A stretch of 7,130 nt of DNA from Halococcaceae archaeon. GTDB lineage: Archaea > Halobacteriota > Halobacteria > Halobacteriales > Halalkalicoccaceae. The notes under the pieces are model-generated. The model worked only from the letters and a program-made list of their open reading frames with translations. It did no database searches and had not been told where the DNA came from. The stretch covers positions 1 through 7,130 of the forward strand of contig SKWB01000181.1 in assembly GCA_007129135.1 (NCBI GenBank), written 5' to 3'. A program made the position numbers and the translations under genes. Positions 1-5,907 of the stretch are shown piece by piece (position 1 is the stretch's first letter; the number at the start of each line of letters is the position of its first letter).

Positions 1-135
1 ACGGTCGATGCGCGGCCGATCGCGGAGCAGGTGTGCCAGCGGGGAGGCGCGGTCGAGGAATACGACGCCGACCACTTCTTCGTCGGAAAGCGAGAGGAGA
101 TCGGCGGTCGTGTCGCGCGCTTTCTCGCGCCCTGA
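1..135 (+). CDS. Alpha/beta hydrolase, C-terminal fragment
   Basis: An open frame enters from the left edge in frame 1 and ends at TGA 133-135, giving 44 visible residues. The segment with DADHFF around residues 22-27, followed by a VGKREEIGGRVARFL helix, resembles the C-terminus of alpha/beta-hydrolase-fold proteins (dienelactone-hydrolase or YtfA-like). In those, the His of the ADHFF motif (here residue 25) is the catalytic histidine of the Ser-Asp/Glu-His triad. The nucleophile elbow and core lie outside the window, so substrate and subfamily cannot be judged. The gene converges on the minus-strand NmrA-like gene, and the two stop codons abut with no intergenic base. The family assignment rests on one short motif, so it is moderate; the coding call is stronger because the frame, stop and motif agree. 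Confidence 0.6.
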   Translation, partial: TVDARPIAEQVCQRGGAVEEYDADHFFVGKREEIGGRVARFLAP

Positions 136-1044
136 TCAGTCCATCGCCTTCACCCAGCCGGGAACGGAGGCCATCCCCGTTTTCTCCGCCCAGCCGTTCT
201 CGTGGAGGTACTCGGGGAGCGTCGTGAACTCGAAGCCAAACGTCTCCGAGAGCGCTTCGATCTCCGCGCTGTAGCCGACCTCGTTGAACCACTCGCACAT
301 CACCGTGAACTCCTCGCCGAAGCTGTCGTACGCCTCCTCGATCGGGACGTGGTACGCGGAGACCTCGGTTCCGGTGATCTCGGAGAGCACCGCGGCGGTC
401 TCCCCGAGCGTCCGCTCGTCGCCCGCGAGCTCGTAGCGTTCGCCGACGAACTCGTCGGGGTGCTCGAACGCCACCGCCGCCGCCCGGCCGACGTCGTCGC
501 TGTCGACCATCTGGAGCGAGACGCCCTCCTCCAATGGAAGCGCGAGCGTTCCGTCCCCGATGTCCTCCGCGAACGCCTCGAGGTTCTGGAAGAAGAAGAC
601 GGGCTGGAGCACCGTCATCGGGAGGTCGAGGTTCTCCGCGTGCTGTTCGATCTCCCACGCGGAGTCGAAGTGCGGGATACCTGTCTCCTCCTCGTGGCTG
701 CCGACCCCGCTGAAGACGAACTGAGAGACACCCTCTGCCTTCGCCGCCTCCGCGATGTTCTTGCCCTGTCTCACCTGTCGGTCGTAGCCCTCCGTCCAGA
801 AGTTCGTGACCGCGAACACCGCGTCCACTCCGGAGACGGCCGGTCGGAGCGTCTCTAAGTCGTTCAGGTCGCCCTCGACCATCTCCACCCCTCGCCCCTC
901 GAGTTCGCGTGCCCGGTCGCCGGTCGCGTCGCGGGTCAGGCCGTACACCTCGAACTCGACGTCGGAGGCGAGCAGGTGTTCTGCGACCGCCCCGCCCTGG
1001 TTGCCGGTCGCGCCGGTGACGAGGACGCTCTCGACGTCGGTCAC
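136..1044 (-). CDS. NmrA/HSCARG-like NAD(P)-binding protein (atypical SDR)
   Basis: A 302-residue protein with an N-terminal Rossmann glycine motif, TGATGNQGG at residues 10-18. This is followed by the NmrA-type layout: the LTRD strand end at 36-39, GDLND at 58-62, the TNFWTEG stretch at 80-86, FSGVGS at 111-116 and the hydrophobic VFFFQNLEAF around 149-158. NmrA-like proteins are atypical short-chain dehydrogenase relatives; many bind NADP and act as redox sensors or regulators, others are reductases. Where relatives often have an SK..E motif, this one reads SAWEIE (128-133), so the lysine is missing; I infer a binding or sensing role is at least as likely as catalysis. The start is GTG at 1042-1044, chosen because a Shine-Dalgarno-like GGGAGGGGA lies six bases upstream and the Rossmann strand begins right after. 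No in-frame ATG was seen nearby. It is probably cytosolic, with no signal peptide or membrane segment. True substrate unknown. Confidence 0.85.
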   Translation of the reverse strand: MTDVESVLVTGATGNQGGAVAEHLLASDVEFEVYGLTRDATGDRARELEGRGVEMVEGDLNDLETLRPAVSGVDAVFAVTNFWTEGYDRQVRQGKNIAEAAKAEGVSQFVFSGVGSHEEETGIPHFDSAWEIEQHAENLDLPMTVLQPVFFFQNLEAFAEDIGDGTLALPLEEGVSLQMVDSDDVGRAAAVAFEHPDEFVGERYELAGDERTLGETAAVLSEITGTEVSAYHVPIEEAYDSFGEEFTVMCEWFNEVGYSAEIEALSETFGFEFTTLPEYLHENGWAEKTGMASVPGWVKAMD

Positions 1045-1050
1045 GCGTGC

Positions 1051-1059
1051 TCCCCTCCC
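1051..1059 (-). promoter_or_regulatory. Shine-Dalgarno-like site of the NmrA-like gene
   Basis: Read on the minus strand, GGGAGGGGA lies six bases before the GTG start at 1042-1044. It is purine-rich and partly complementary to the anti-SD end of archaeal 16S rRNA. It supports the GTG start and a transcript with a 5' leader, unlike the apparently leaderless genes elsewhere in the window. Confidence 0.5.
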
Positions 1060-1104
1060 GTTCTCGCGCTCTCTATCGCCTGTACGGTCGGCTCTCGGCG
1101 TGGG

Positions 1105-1117
1105 TATCGAATCGATA
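1105..1117. promoter_or_regulatory. 13-bp palindrome TATCGA-A-TCGATA upstream of the NmrA-like gene
   Basis: A perfect inverted repeat with 6-base arms and a single central base lies 61-73 bases upstream of the NmrA-like GTG start. It is in the gap between that gene and the PIN gene (1045-1208). The position suits an operator or a TATA/BRE region for the NmrA-like gene. No clear canonical TATA box was identified in this gap, so the role is inferred from symmetry and location only. Confidence 0.3.
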
Positions 1118-1171
1118 TCATCGCGTTACCTGATTCGGCCCGGAACCACATAACGCCTCGGCGACAGGAGG

Positions 1172-1212
1172 GTAACGAGGTGGCATCGATGATACCGGGA
1201 ACGCACCGTTAC
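1172..1212 (-). terminator. Nested inverted repeat over the PIN-gene stop; possible 3' structure
   Basis: The outer arms are GTAACG (1172-1177) and CGTTAC (1207-1212), the latter containing the toxin stop codon at 1209-1211. An inner hairpin has arms 1182-1187 and 1191-1196 with a 3-base loop; on the minus-strand RNA its only imperfection is one G-U pair. The structure sits at the 3' end of the antitoxin/PIN transcript. There is no T-run after it, so it could equally be an RNA-stability element or an operator for the downstream NmrA-like gene. Confidence 0.3.
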
Positions 1213-1721
1213 GGCTCGGTCACCTCGAGTCTGCGAACGATCTTCGAGTAGACGTCCGGAGCACAGTACCATCCCTCGTCGATCATCCCGTCGATGACCG
1301 TCCGGGCCTCGGTGACCCCGATGTCGCCTTCGACCGCCGCCAGGAGGACGACGTACGCGGTCCCTCGAGTCGGGATTCCTTCCGTCGACGCGACGGTGCG
1401 TCCGTGTGAGTCCTCCATCACCGCAGTGCCGTCGTGCGTGTGGGCGAGCGTGAGAACCGCGACGTCAGGCCCGCTGAGGGTCGGACTCCGTCGAAGTCGC
1501 TCGGTGACTGGCCCGTCGTCCGCTTCCATCACCTCGAACAGTCCCTCGTCGACCGCCCGCTCTACCCGGCGAGCGTCGGGATGTCCCCGACGGATCCCCA
1601 CCTCGACGACCTCCTCGTAGACCCCCTCCGGGAGGACCCGTCGACCGTCGAGGGTGCGAGCGAGCGAAAGTCGGTCGACTTTCGCGAGGTAGATGAGTGG
1701 CGTCGCGTCGAAGACCCACAT
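1209..1721 (-). CDS. PIN-domain protein, DUF3368-like (probable VapC-type toxin)
   Basis: A 170-residue protein opening with MWVFDATPLIYLAKV, the first strand of a PIN fold with the metal-binding Asp at residue 5. Other candidate acidic residues are Glu36/37, Asp86 in SGPDVAVL and Glu103/Asp104 in VMEDSHGR. The later IPTRGTAYVVLLAAVEGDIG (117-134) matches the pattern of DUF3368 PIN proteins, which have a GtlGvLl.Ak..G.i stretch in this place. PIN toxins are Mg2+-dependent RNases that cut tRNA, rRNA or other RNA until an antitoxin binds them. The ATG directly follows the TGA of the upstream antitoxin-like gene (TGAATG, zero spacing), so the two are probably cotranscribed and coupled. The length is normal for the subfamily and no lesion is visible. 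Target RNA and toxicity are not shown; a non-toxic PIN nuclease remains possible. Confidence 0.8.
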   Translation of the reverse strand: MWVFDATPLIYLAKVDRLSLARTLDGRRVLPEGVYEEVVEVGIRRGHPDARRVERAVDEGLFEVMEADDGPVTERLRRSPTLSGPDVAVLTLAHTHDGTAVMEDSHGRTVASTEGIPTRGTAYVVLLAAVEGDIGVTEARTVIDGMIDEGWYCAPDVYSKIVRRLEVTEP

Positions 1722-2012
1722 TCACAGCGCCTCTAGATCCTCGTCTACGTGTTCGCCCGAGACCCACGTCACGTCCCGTTCCTTCGCGAGCCTCGCGAAC
1801 TCCCAGACCGAAACCCCCGCCGTCTCCGCCGCCCGGGCGAACGTGACCTCGCCCGCCGAGAGCTGCGAGAGGGCACGCTCGCGACGCCAGCTATCCAGAC
1901 CCTCGGTCAGGAGCTTTCGGACCGCGGTGCTCCAGTCGAGGTTCTCCGCTTCGAGATACGCCTCCAGTTCGGATTCGAGCTCCTCGGGAACCCGTGTCGA
2001 GATCGTGCCCAT
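1722..2012 (-). CDS. RHH / UPF0175-like antitoxin partner of the PIN protein
   Basis: A 96-residue protein. The N-terminus (MGTISTRVPEELESELEAYL) looks like a ribbon-helix-helix DNA-binding segment, with a beta strand followed by an amphipathic helix. The C-terminal half (AGEVTFARAAETAGVSVWEF, residues 53-72) follows the UPF0175 pattern of an A-E-x-A-G-V-S helix-turn-helix followed by a short strand. UPF0175 proteins are recurrent partners of DUF3368 PIN proteins and are thought to be their antitoxins and autorepressors. I chose the ATG at 2010-2012 rather than the longer frame reaching 2165. It begins exactly at the RHH segment and lies about 22 bases downstream of a good TATA box, whereas the longer version would read through that promoter and into pyrG. 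The TGA stop is directly followed by the PIN gene start. The pairing with the downstream gene strengthens both calls. Confidence 0.8.
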   Translation of the reverse strand: MGTISTRVPEELESELEAYLEAENLDWSTAVRKLLTEGLDSWRRERALSQLSAGEVTFARAAETAGVSVWEFARLAKERDVTWVSGEHVDEDLEAL

Positions 2013-2022
2013 GGTGTTTGCT

Positions 2023-2041
2023 TTGTATGCTATGTATACAA
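2023..2041 (-). promoter_or_regulatory. TATA box within an inverted repeat: probable autoregulated TA promoter
   Basis: On the minus strand TATACATA occupies 2038-2031, centred about 22 bases before the antitoxin ATG, as expected for a leaderless haloarchaeal transcript. It is embedded in an inverted repeat with arms TTGTAT (2023-2028) and ATACAA (2036-2041). A smaller perfect palindrome, TGTATACA, lies at 2033-2040. An operator overlapping the TATA box would let the RHH antitoxin block TBP/TFB binding. The regulatory role is inferred from position. Confidence 0.55.
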
Positions 2042-2112
2042 GCGTTCCAGCAGGGGCCGCGACGGATCGGATCGCGGTTCTATCGTGAACGTTCGGGAGG
2101 GAACGGCGCTCC

Positions 2113-2125
2113 CGAAATCGTTTTG
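2113..2125 (+). promoter_or_regulatory. BRE/TATA-like promoter of the pyrG operon
   Basis: CGAAA (2113-2117) followed by TTTTG (2121-2125) resembles a haloarchaeal BRE plus TATA element, centred about 26 bases before the pyrG ATG. No Shine-Dalgarno sequence precedes that ATG, in agreement with a leaderless transcript. The element lies 72 bases or more from the divergent antitoxin promoter, so the two promoters share one intergenic region but do not overlap. Confidence 0.5.
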
Positions 2126-2148
2126 CCCTTCCTTCGCAGACGCTTTCT

Positions 2149-3792
2149 ATGCCGACTGACGCCACGGGCTACGACCCGACACTGGGGAGGAAGTTCATTT
2201 TCGTCACCGGGGGCGTGATGAGTGGGCTGGGAAAGGGGATCACGGCCGCGAGCACCGGCCGACTGCTCAAATCCGCCGGCTTCGACGTGACGGCGGTGAA
2301 GATCGACCCCTACCTCAACGTCGACGCGGGGACGATGAACCCGTACCAGCACGGGGAGGTCTACGTGCTGAAAGACGGGGGTGAGGTCGACCTCGACCTC
2401 GGGAACTACGAACGCTTTCTCGACGAAGACATGACGTTCGACCACAACGTCACGACCGGGAAGCTCTACCGACACGTCATCGAGAAGGAACGAGCGGGCG
2501 ACTACCTGGGCAAGACCGTCCAGATCATCCCCCACATCACCGACGACATCAAACGGAGAGTGCGCGAGGCGGCCGAGGGAACGGACGTCTGCATCGTCGA
2601 GGTCGGGGGGACGGTGGGCGACATCGAGGGGATGCCGTACCTGGAGGCGCTTCGCCAGTTCGCCCACGAGGAGGACGACGAGGACATCCTCTTCACACAC
2701 GTCACGCTCGTCCCGTACTCGAAGAACGGCGAGCAGAAGACGAAGCCGACCCAGCACTCGGTGAAGGAGCTGCGCTCGATCGGTCTCCAGCCCGACGTCG
2801 TGGTCGGGCGCTGTGAGGTCCCGCTCGAACCGGAGACGAAGGAGAAGATCGCGCTGTTCTGTGACGTCCCCACGGCGGCGGTCTTCTCGAACCCGGACGT
2901 CGAGGACGTCTACCAGGTCCCGCTCGTGGTCGAGGAGGAGGGGCTCGCGGAGTTCGTGATGGAGGAGCTCGCACTCACGGAGGAGGCGCTCTCCGAACCC
3001 GAGCGTGACGACGAGTGGCGACGGCTCGTCACCGCAGAGCGCACGGAGGAGGTGGAGATCGCACTCGTCGGGAAGTACGCGCTGGAGGACGCCTACATGT
3101 CGATCTACGAGGCGCTCAAACACGCCGGACTGGAGCGCGGCGTCGACGTGAACGTGCTCTGGGTCGGCGCGGACGAGATGGACAACGACCACGAGAAACG
3201 GCTCCAGCGGGCCGACGGCGTCGTCGTCCCCGGCGGGTTCGGCTCCCGCGGGACGGAGGGGAAGATCAGGGCGGTCCGCTACGCGCGGACGAACGACGTC
3301 CCCTTCCTGGGGCTGTGCCTCGGCTTCCAGCTGGCTGTCGTCGACTACGCACGGGAGGTGTTGGGGCTGTCGGGCGCTCACTCGACCGAACTCGATCCGG
3401 ACACCCCACACCCGGTCATCGACATCCTCCCCGAGCAGTACGAGGTCGAGGAGATGGGCGGGACGATGCGCCTCGGTGCTCACGAGACGGAGATCGATGC
3501 GGGGACGCTCGCCCACCGGGTCTACGGCGGACCCTCCTGTACCGAACGTCACCGCCACCGCTACGAGGTGAACCCGGAGTACATCGCCGACCTCGAAGCC
3601 GGGGGGCTTACGTTCTCCGGGCGGGCAGGAAACCGCATGGAGATCCTCGAACTCGACGACCACCCCTACTTCTTCGGGACGCAGTTCCACCCCGAGTTCC
3701 GGTCGCGGCCGACGAGAGCCAGCCCGCCGTTCGTCGCCTTCCTCGACGCGGTCCTCGAGACCAGGGAGACCGAGACCGAGGTGCGTGCCTGA
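2149..3792 (+). CDS. pyrG: CTP synthase (glutamine-hydrolysing)
   Basis: A 547-residue, full-length CTP synthase. It converts UTP, ATP and glutamine to CTP, the last step of de novo pyrimidine nucleotide synthesis, in the cytosol. The N-terminal amidoligase domain (about 1-280) has the P-loop-like [10 protein letters not shown] at 21-30, the [20 protein letters not shown] segment at 51-70 and [11 protein letters not shown] at 151-161. It also has the [14 protein letters not shown] substrate region at 191-204. The C-terminal class I glutamine amidotransferase domain (about 300-540) has PGGFGSRG at 361-368 and the nucleophile Cys390 in LGLCLGFQ. The rest of its triad is His514 and Glu516 in FHPEF. 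All expected catalytic residues are present. The start ATG gives the usual N-terminus just before the P-loop and fits the leaderless promoter. Its TGA overlaps the next ATG by one base. CTP feedback and GTP activation are family properties, not visible here. Confidence 0.98.
   Translation: MPTDATGYDPTLGRKFIFVTGGVMSGLGKGITAASTGRLLKSAGFDVTAVKIDPYLNVDAGTMNPYQHGEVYVLKDGGEVDLDLGNYERFLDEDMTFDHNVTTGKLYRHVIEKERAGDYLGKTVQIIPHITDDIKRRVREAAEGTDVCIVEVGGTVGDIEGMPYLEALRQFAHEEDDEDILFTHVTLVPYSKNGEQKTKPTQHSVKELRSIGLQPDVVVGRCEVPLEPETKEKIALFCDVPTAAVFSNPDVEDVYQVPLVVEEEGLAEFVMEELALTEEALSEPERDDEWRRLVTAERTEEVEIALVGKYALEDAYMSIYEALKHAGLERGVDVNVLWVGADEMDNDHEKRLQRADGVVVPGGFGSRGTEGKIRAVRYARTNDVPFLGLCLGFQLAVVDYAREVLGLSGAHSTELDPDTPHPVIDILPEQYEVEEMGGTMRLGAHETEIDAGTLAHRVYGGPSCTERHRHRYEVNPEYIADLEAGGLTFSGRAGNRMEILELDDHPYFFGTQFHPEFRSRPTRASPPFVAFLDAVLETRETETEVRA
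3778..3783 (+). promoter_or_regulatory. Shine-Dalgarno site for guaAB
   Basis: GAGGTG, inside the last codons of pyrG, ends eight bases before the guaAB ATG at 3792-3794. It matches the core of the haloarchaeal SD consensus GGAGGTGA and supports the choice of this start in the middle of a longer open frame. Confidence 0.5.
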
Positions 3793-4709
3793 TGGTCGAT
3801 CCCGAGACCTTCGTTCCCGAGGCGGTCGCGGAGATCGAATCGGCGATCGGCGACGCGCACGCGGTGATCGCGCTCTCGGGTGGCGTCGACTCCTCGACGG
3901 CTGCCGCGCTCGCCCACGAGGCGATCGGCGAGCGACTGATCCCCGTCTACGTCGACACCGGGCTGATGCGAAAGGGAGAGACCGAGGGGATCAGAGAGAC
4001 GTTCTCGTTCATGGAGAGTCTACAGATCGTCGACGCGAGAGAGCGGTTTCTCGACGCGCTCTCGGGCGTGACGGATCCCGAAGAGAAACGCCGGATCATC
4101 GGCGAGGAGTTCATCCACGTCTTCGAGGAGGAGGCGCGCGAGGTCGGCGCGAGGTATCTGGTCCAGGGAACGATCTACCCCGATCGGATCGAGAGCGAGG
4201 GGGGGATCAAGTCACACCACAACGTCGGCGGGCTCCCCGAGGTGATCGACTTCGATGGGATCGTCGAACCGGTCAGAGAGCTCTACAAGGACGAGGTGCG
4301 CGAGGTGGCCCGCGAACTCGGCCTGGAGGAGGTCGTCGCCGAACGGATGCCGTTTCCGGGGCCGGGGCTCGCGGTGCGCGTGATCGGCGAGATCACCGAG
4401 GAGAAACTCGAGGTGGCGCGCGAGGCGAGCCACGTCGTCGAGGAGGAACTCGAGGAGTACGAACCGTGGCAGGCGCTCGCGGCGGTGATCGGGAAGGCCA
4501 CCGGGGTGAAAGGCGACAACCGGGTCCACGGCTGGGTCGTCTCGGTACGAGCCGTCGAGAGCCGCGACGGCATGACCGCGCGGGCGCTCGAGATAGACTG
4601 GGGGACGCTCCAGCGGATCCAGAGCCGGATCACTGGCGAGAACGACCGGGTCGCCCGCGTCGTCTACGACGTCACACACAAGCCCCCAGCGACCATCGAG
4701 TACGAGTGA
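3792..4709 (+). CDS. guaAB: GMP synthase subunit B (ATP-pyrophosphatase subunit)
   Basis: A 305-residue protein equal to the synthetase half of GMP synthase. It adenylates XMP and uses ammonia, delivered by a separate glutaminase subunit, to form GMP. The PP-loop motif SGGVDSS is at 29-35, [11 protein letters not shown] at 125-135, [11 protein letters not shown] at 140-150, and FPGPGL at 188-193. The C-terminal dimerisation domain ends in the family signature [13 protein letters not shown] (293-305). There is no amidotransferase domain, so this is the split archaeal form; the glutaminase subunit (guaAA) is not in this window and must be encoded elsewhere. The ATG shares one base with the pyrG stop (TGATG), and a similar overlap joins it to the next gene. 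It is probably translated by coupling from pyrG. The open frame continues upstream as a shadow of pyrG, so the start rests on the overlap, the SD site and family length. Confidence 0.96.
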   Translation: MVDPETFVPEAVAEIESAIGDAHAVIALSGGVDSSTAAALAHEAIGERLIPVYVDTGLMRKGETEGIRETFSFMESLQIVDARERFLDALSGVTDPEEKRRIIGEEFIHVFEEEAREVGARYLVQGTIYPDRIESEGGIKSHHNVGGLPEVIDFDGIVEPVRELYKDEVREVARELGLEEVVAERMPFPGPGLAVRVIGEITEEKLEVAREASHVVEEELEEYEPWQALAAVIGKATGVKGDNRVHGWVVSVRAVESRDGMTARALEIDWGTLQRIQSRITGENDRVARVVYDVTHKPPATIEYE

Positions 4710-5032
4710 TGGAGGTCGTACTCATCGGGAACGACGGGGAGTTGCGTTCCGCACTCGAAGCCGAGGGCGCGAACGTGCGCCGGATCGAGGGCGTCGCGAG
4801 CGGGCGGGCGCTCTCCGAGGCCGGGATCGAGGACGCTGACCTGCTCGTGCTGACCGACGTCTCCGAGGCGACGGCGATCCCGGTCGCCCGCGAACTGAAC
4901 GGCGAGATACGGATCGCGGTCTACGCCCGTGACACGCTGCCGGAGTTCGCCCAGCCGCTCGCTGACATCGCCGTCGACCCCGACCTCCTCTCGGCCGACG
5001 TGGTCGCAGAGGAACTGGTCGGGAACGGCTGA
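4709..5032 (+). CDS. Small Rossmann-like protein (DUF7126-type), third gene of the pyrG-guaAB operon
   Basis: A 107-residue acidic protein. It begins with the beta strand [10 protein letters not shown], then alternates helices and strands: LLVLTD at 45-50, EATAIPVARELN at 53-64, IRIAVYAR at 67-74 and a final acidic helix. The pattern resembles the N-terminal half of RCK/TrkA-N nucleotide-binding domains, but the usual GxGxxG loop is replaced by GNDGE. No catalytic motif, signal peptide or membrane segment is visible. I recall similar short haloarchaeal proteins listed as DUF7126 or loosely as 'CTP synthetase', probably from their position next to pyrG; it has no CTP synthase sequence. The ATG overlaps the guaAB stop by one base, so it is the third member of a coupled operon for CTP and GMP synthesis. 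A ligand-binding regulatory role is inference only. The stop is TGA 5030-5032, where base composition starts to change. Confidence 0.85.
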   Translation: MEVVLIGNDGELRSALEAEGANVRRIEGVASGRALSEAGIEDADLLVLTDVSEATAIPVARELNGEIRIAVYARDTLPEFAQPLADIAVDPDLLSADVVAEELVGNG

Positions 5033-5137
5033 GTGTAGTTTTGAAGGCTGAAGTTGCGAGTCTACTCCCGTCTGCAACGGACAGCTAGTACCAACTTCTG
5101 ACAGAAACTGGTTGCAAGATACAGAGGGTCAGTTCAC

Positions 5138-5163
5138 CACGGTGTTAACCGTGAGCATTTTTT
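5138..5163 (+). terminator. Hairpin plus T-run: possible operon terminator
   Basis: CACGGT (5138-5143) and ACCGTG (5148-5153) form a perfect 6-bp stem with a 4-base loop, followed four bases later by six T residues (5158-5163). This looks like an intrinsic terminator about 105 bases after the last operon gene. The T-run also lies 13-18 bases before the start of the phosphatase-like gene, and GTTAAC (5144-5149) is about 28 bases before that ATG. The element may therefore instead, or also, be part of that gene's promoter. The earlier stretch 5033-5137 holds no gene that I can support. Confidence 0.45.
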
Positions 5164-5175
5164 CTCCAAAGCGAT

Positions 5176-5688
5176 ATGGTGTCAGTAGTGAATCCCAGCT
5201 CTTCGGGTGGATCAGATGATTTCGAACCCGGCTCCGCACCGAATGTGAGGCCATTTGGGTACCTGGAGGAATGACCGGTCGTCCGCCAACTCGGAGAGAG
5301 AGACCTCTATCTCGGTAATAAGTTCGCGGCTCGTCCAGATGATCACGACTACGCGGTCGAGTTCGTATTGTCGCTCACCGACGAGCGGTATCCTCTCACC
5401 ACTCACCACTATCCACTGGTGGATGGGGCCGGAAACGAGTGGAGTTCCTTTGCTGAGGCCATCGAGACTGTCCGGCCGCTTCACCGACAGGAGGGTCCTG
5501 TCCTGATTCACTGTAAAGCAGGGATCTCTCGAAGTAGCACGATTCTCGCCACGATGTTAGCCGTCGAAGAGAACCGATCTCTCTTGGATTCCCTTCGGAT
5601 CGTCCAGAATGCTCGTCCGTTCGCCGTACCGAACCCCGTACTTCACGAATTAGCGGTTATCTATCCTGCTGCTGAGCAGGATAGGTAA
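5176..5688 (+). pseudogene. Dual-specificity-phosphatase-like protein, interrupted by an in-frame TGA
   Basis: From ATG 5176 a single frame runs to TAA 5686-5688 with one TGA at 5272-5274 (codon 33); reading through gives 170 codons. Family-like sequence lies on both sides: VRPFGYLEE before the TGA, and PVVRQLGERDLYLGN directly after it. Then come FVLSL at 63-67, the candidate general acid Asp83 in PLVDG, and the phosphatase signature HCKAGISRS with Cys113 and Arg119. The C-terminal FAVPNPVLHELAVIY is also usual for small cysteine phosphatases. Such enzymes remove phosphate from Tyr and Ser/Thr, or from other substrates, through a Cys-phosphate intermediate. After the TGA no ATG or GTG lies in frame before the fold core; the first weak option, TTG 5368, would delete the LYLGN strand. 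I therefore call it a nonsense-mutated pseudogene. Readthrough, a downstream non-standard start, or a sequencing error are alternatives. TGA-selenocysteine is not known in haloarchaea. Confidence 0.75.
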
Positions 5689-5689
5689 C
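5656..5689. repeat. 15-bp stem hairpin over the phosphatase stop codon
   Basis: Arms 5656-5670 and 5675-5689 are complementary over all 15 positions, with one G-T pair (5660 with 5685) and a 4-base loop GCTG. The inner 10 bases, CTATCCTGCT and AGCAGGATAG, are perfect. The right arm includes the TAA stop of the phosphatase-like frame. There is no T-run after it, so it is not a classic terminator. It could stabilise or end the transcript, or mark a recombination or insertion site. Confidence 0.6.
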
Positions 5690-5907
5690 TGACCGACTCG
5701 CGCTCTACATCTCGCATAGCCCTCGAATAACACCTCGAACCTGTCAGACGTTGGTCTACAGAATGTGGCGACAGCTCTCTGATTCCTTTACGAGCACGCA
5801 CGAACCCGATCTAATTACACACATAACTCTCCAGTAAACAGACCACACTCACAGCATGACAAGACCTCCCCCCAGCGTCTAATACAGTACACGTACAATT
5901 CTCGTAT
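5689..5907. other. Gene-free gap before the winged-helix gene
   Basis: About 220 AT-richer bases without a supportable gene. Open frames on the minus strand here are shadows that run into the winged-helix gene. Only the end of the preceding hairpin and the TATA-like site at 5878-5885 stand out. Confidence 0.6.
5878..5885 (+). promoter_or_regulatory. TATA-like box of the winged-helix/PemK module
   Basis: TCTAATAC is centred about 26 bases before the ATG at 5908, the spacing expected for a leaderless haloarchaeal transcript. No Shine-Dalgarno sequence precedes that ATG. Between box and start lies GTAC-AC-GTAC (5887-5896), two copies of a self-complementary GTAC that could be part of an operator; that last point is speculative. 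Confidence 0.4.

Noticed and set aside
202..858. A 218-codon plus-strand frame opposite the NmrA-like gene
   Set aside because: It is low-complexity, rich in Arg, Leu, Glu and Val, with no motif; it mirrors the real minus-strand gene.
1722..2165. A longer 147-residue start for the antitoxin-like gene
   Set aside because: It would cross the TATA/palindrome region and overlap the pyrG start. The RHH domain begins exactly at the ATG at 2010-2012.
2080..3690. A 536-codon open frame on the minus strand, opposite pyrG
   Set aside because: It is a GC-rich antisense shadow. pyrG on the plus strand has complete motifs, and the antisense frame shows no recognisable domain.
3015..4709. A 564-codon frame that contains guaAB
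   Set aside because: The part before 3792 is an Arg-rich shadow of pyrG. Only the segment from ATG 3792 has GMP synthase motifs.
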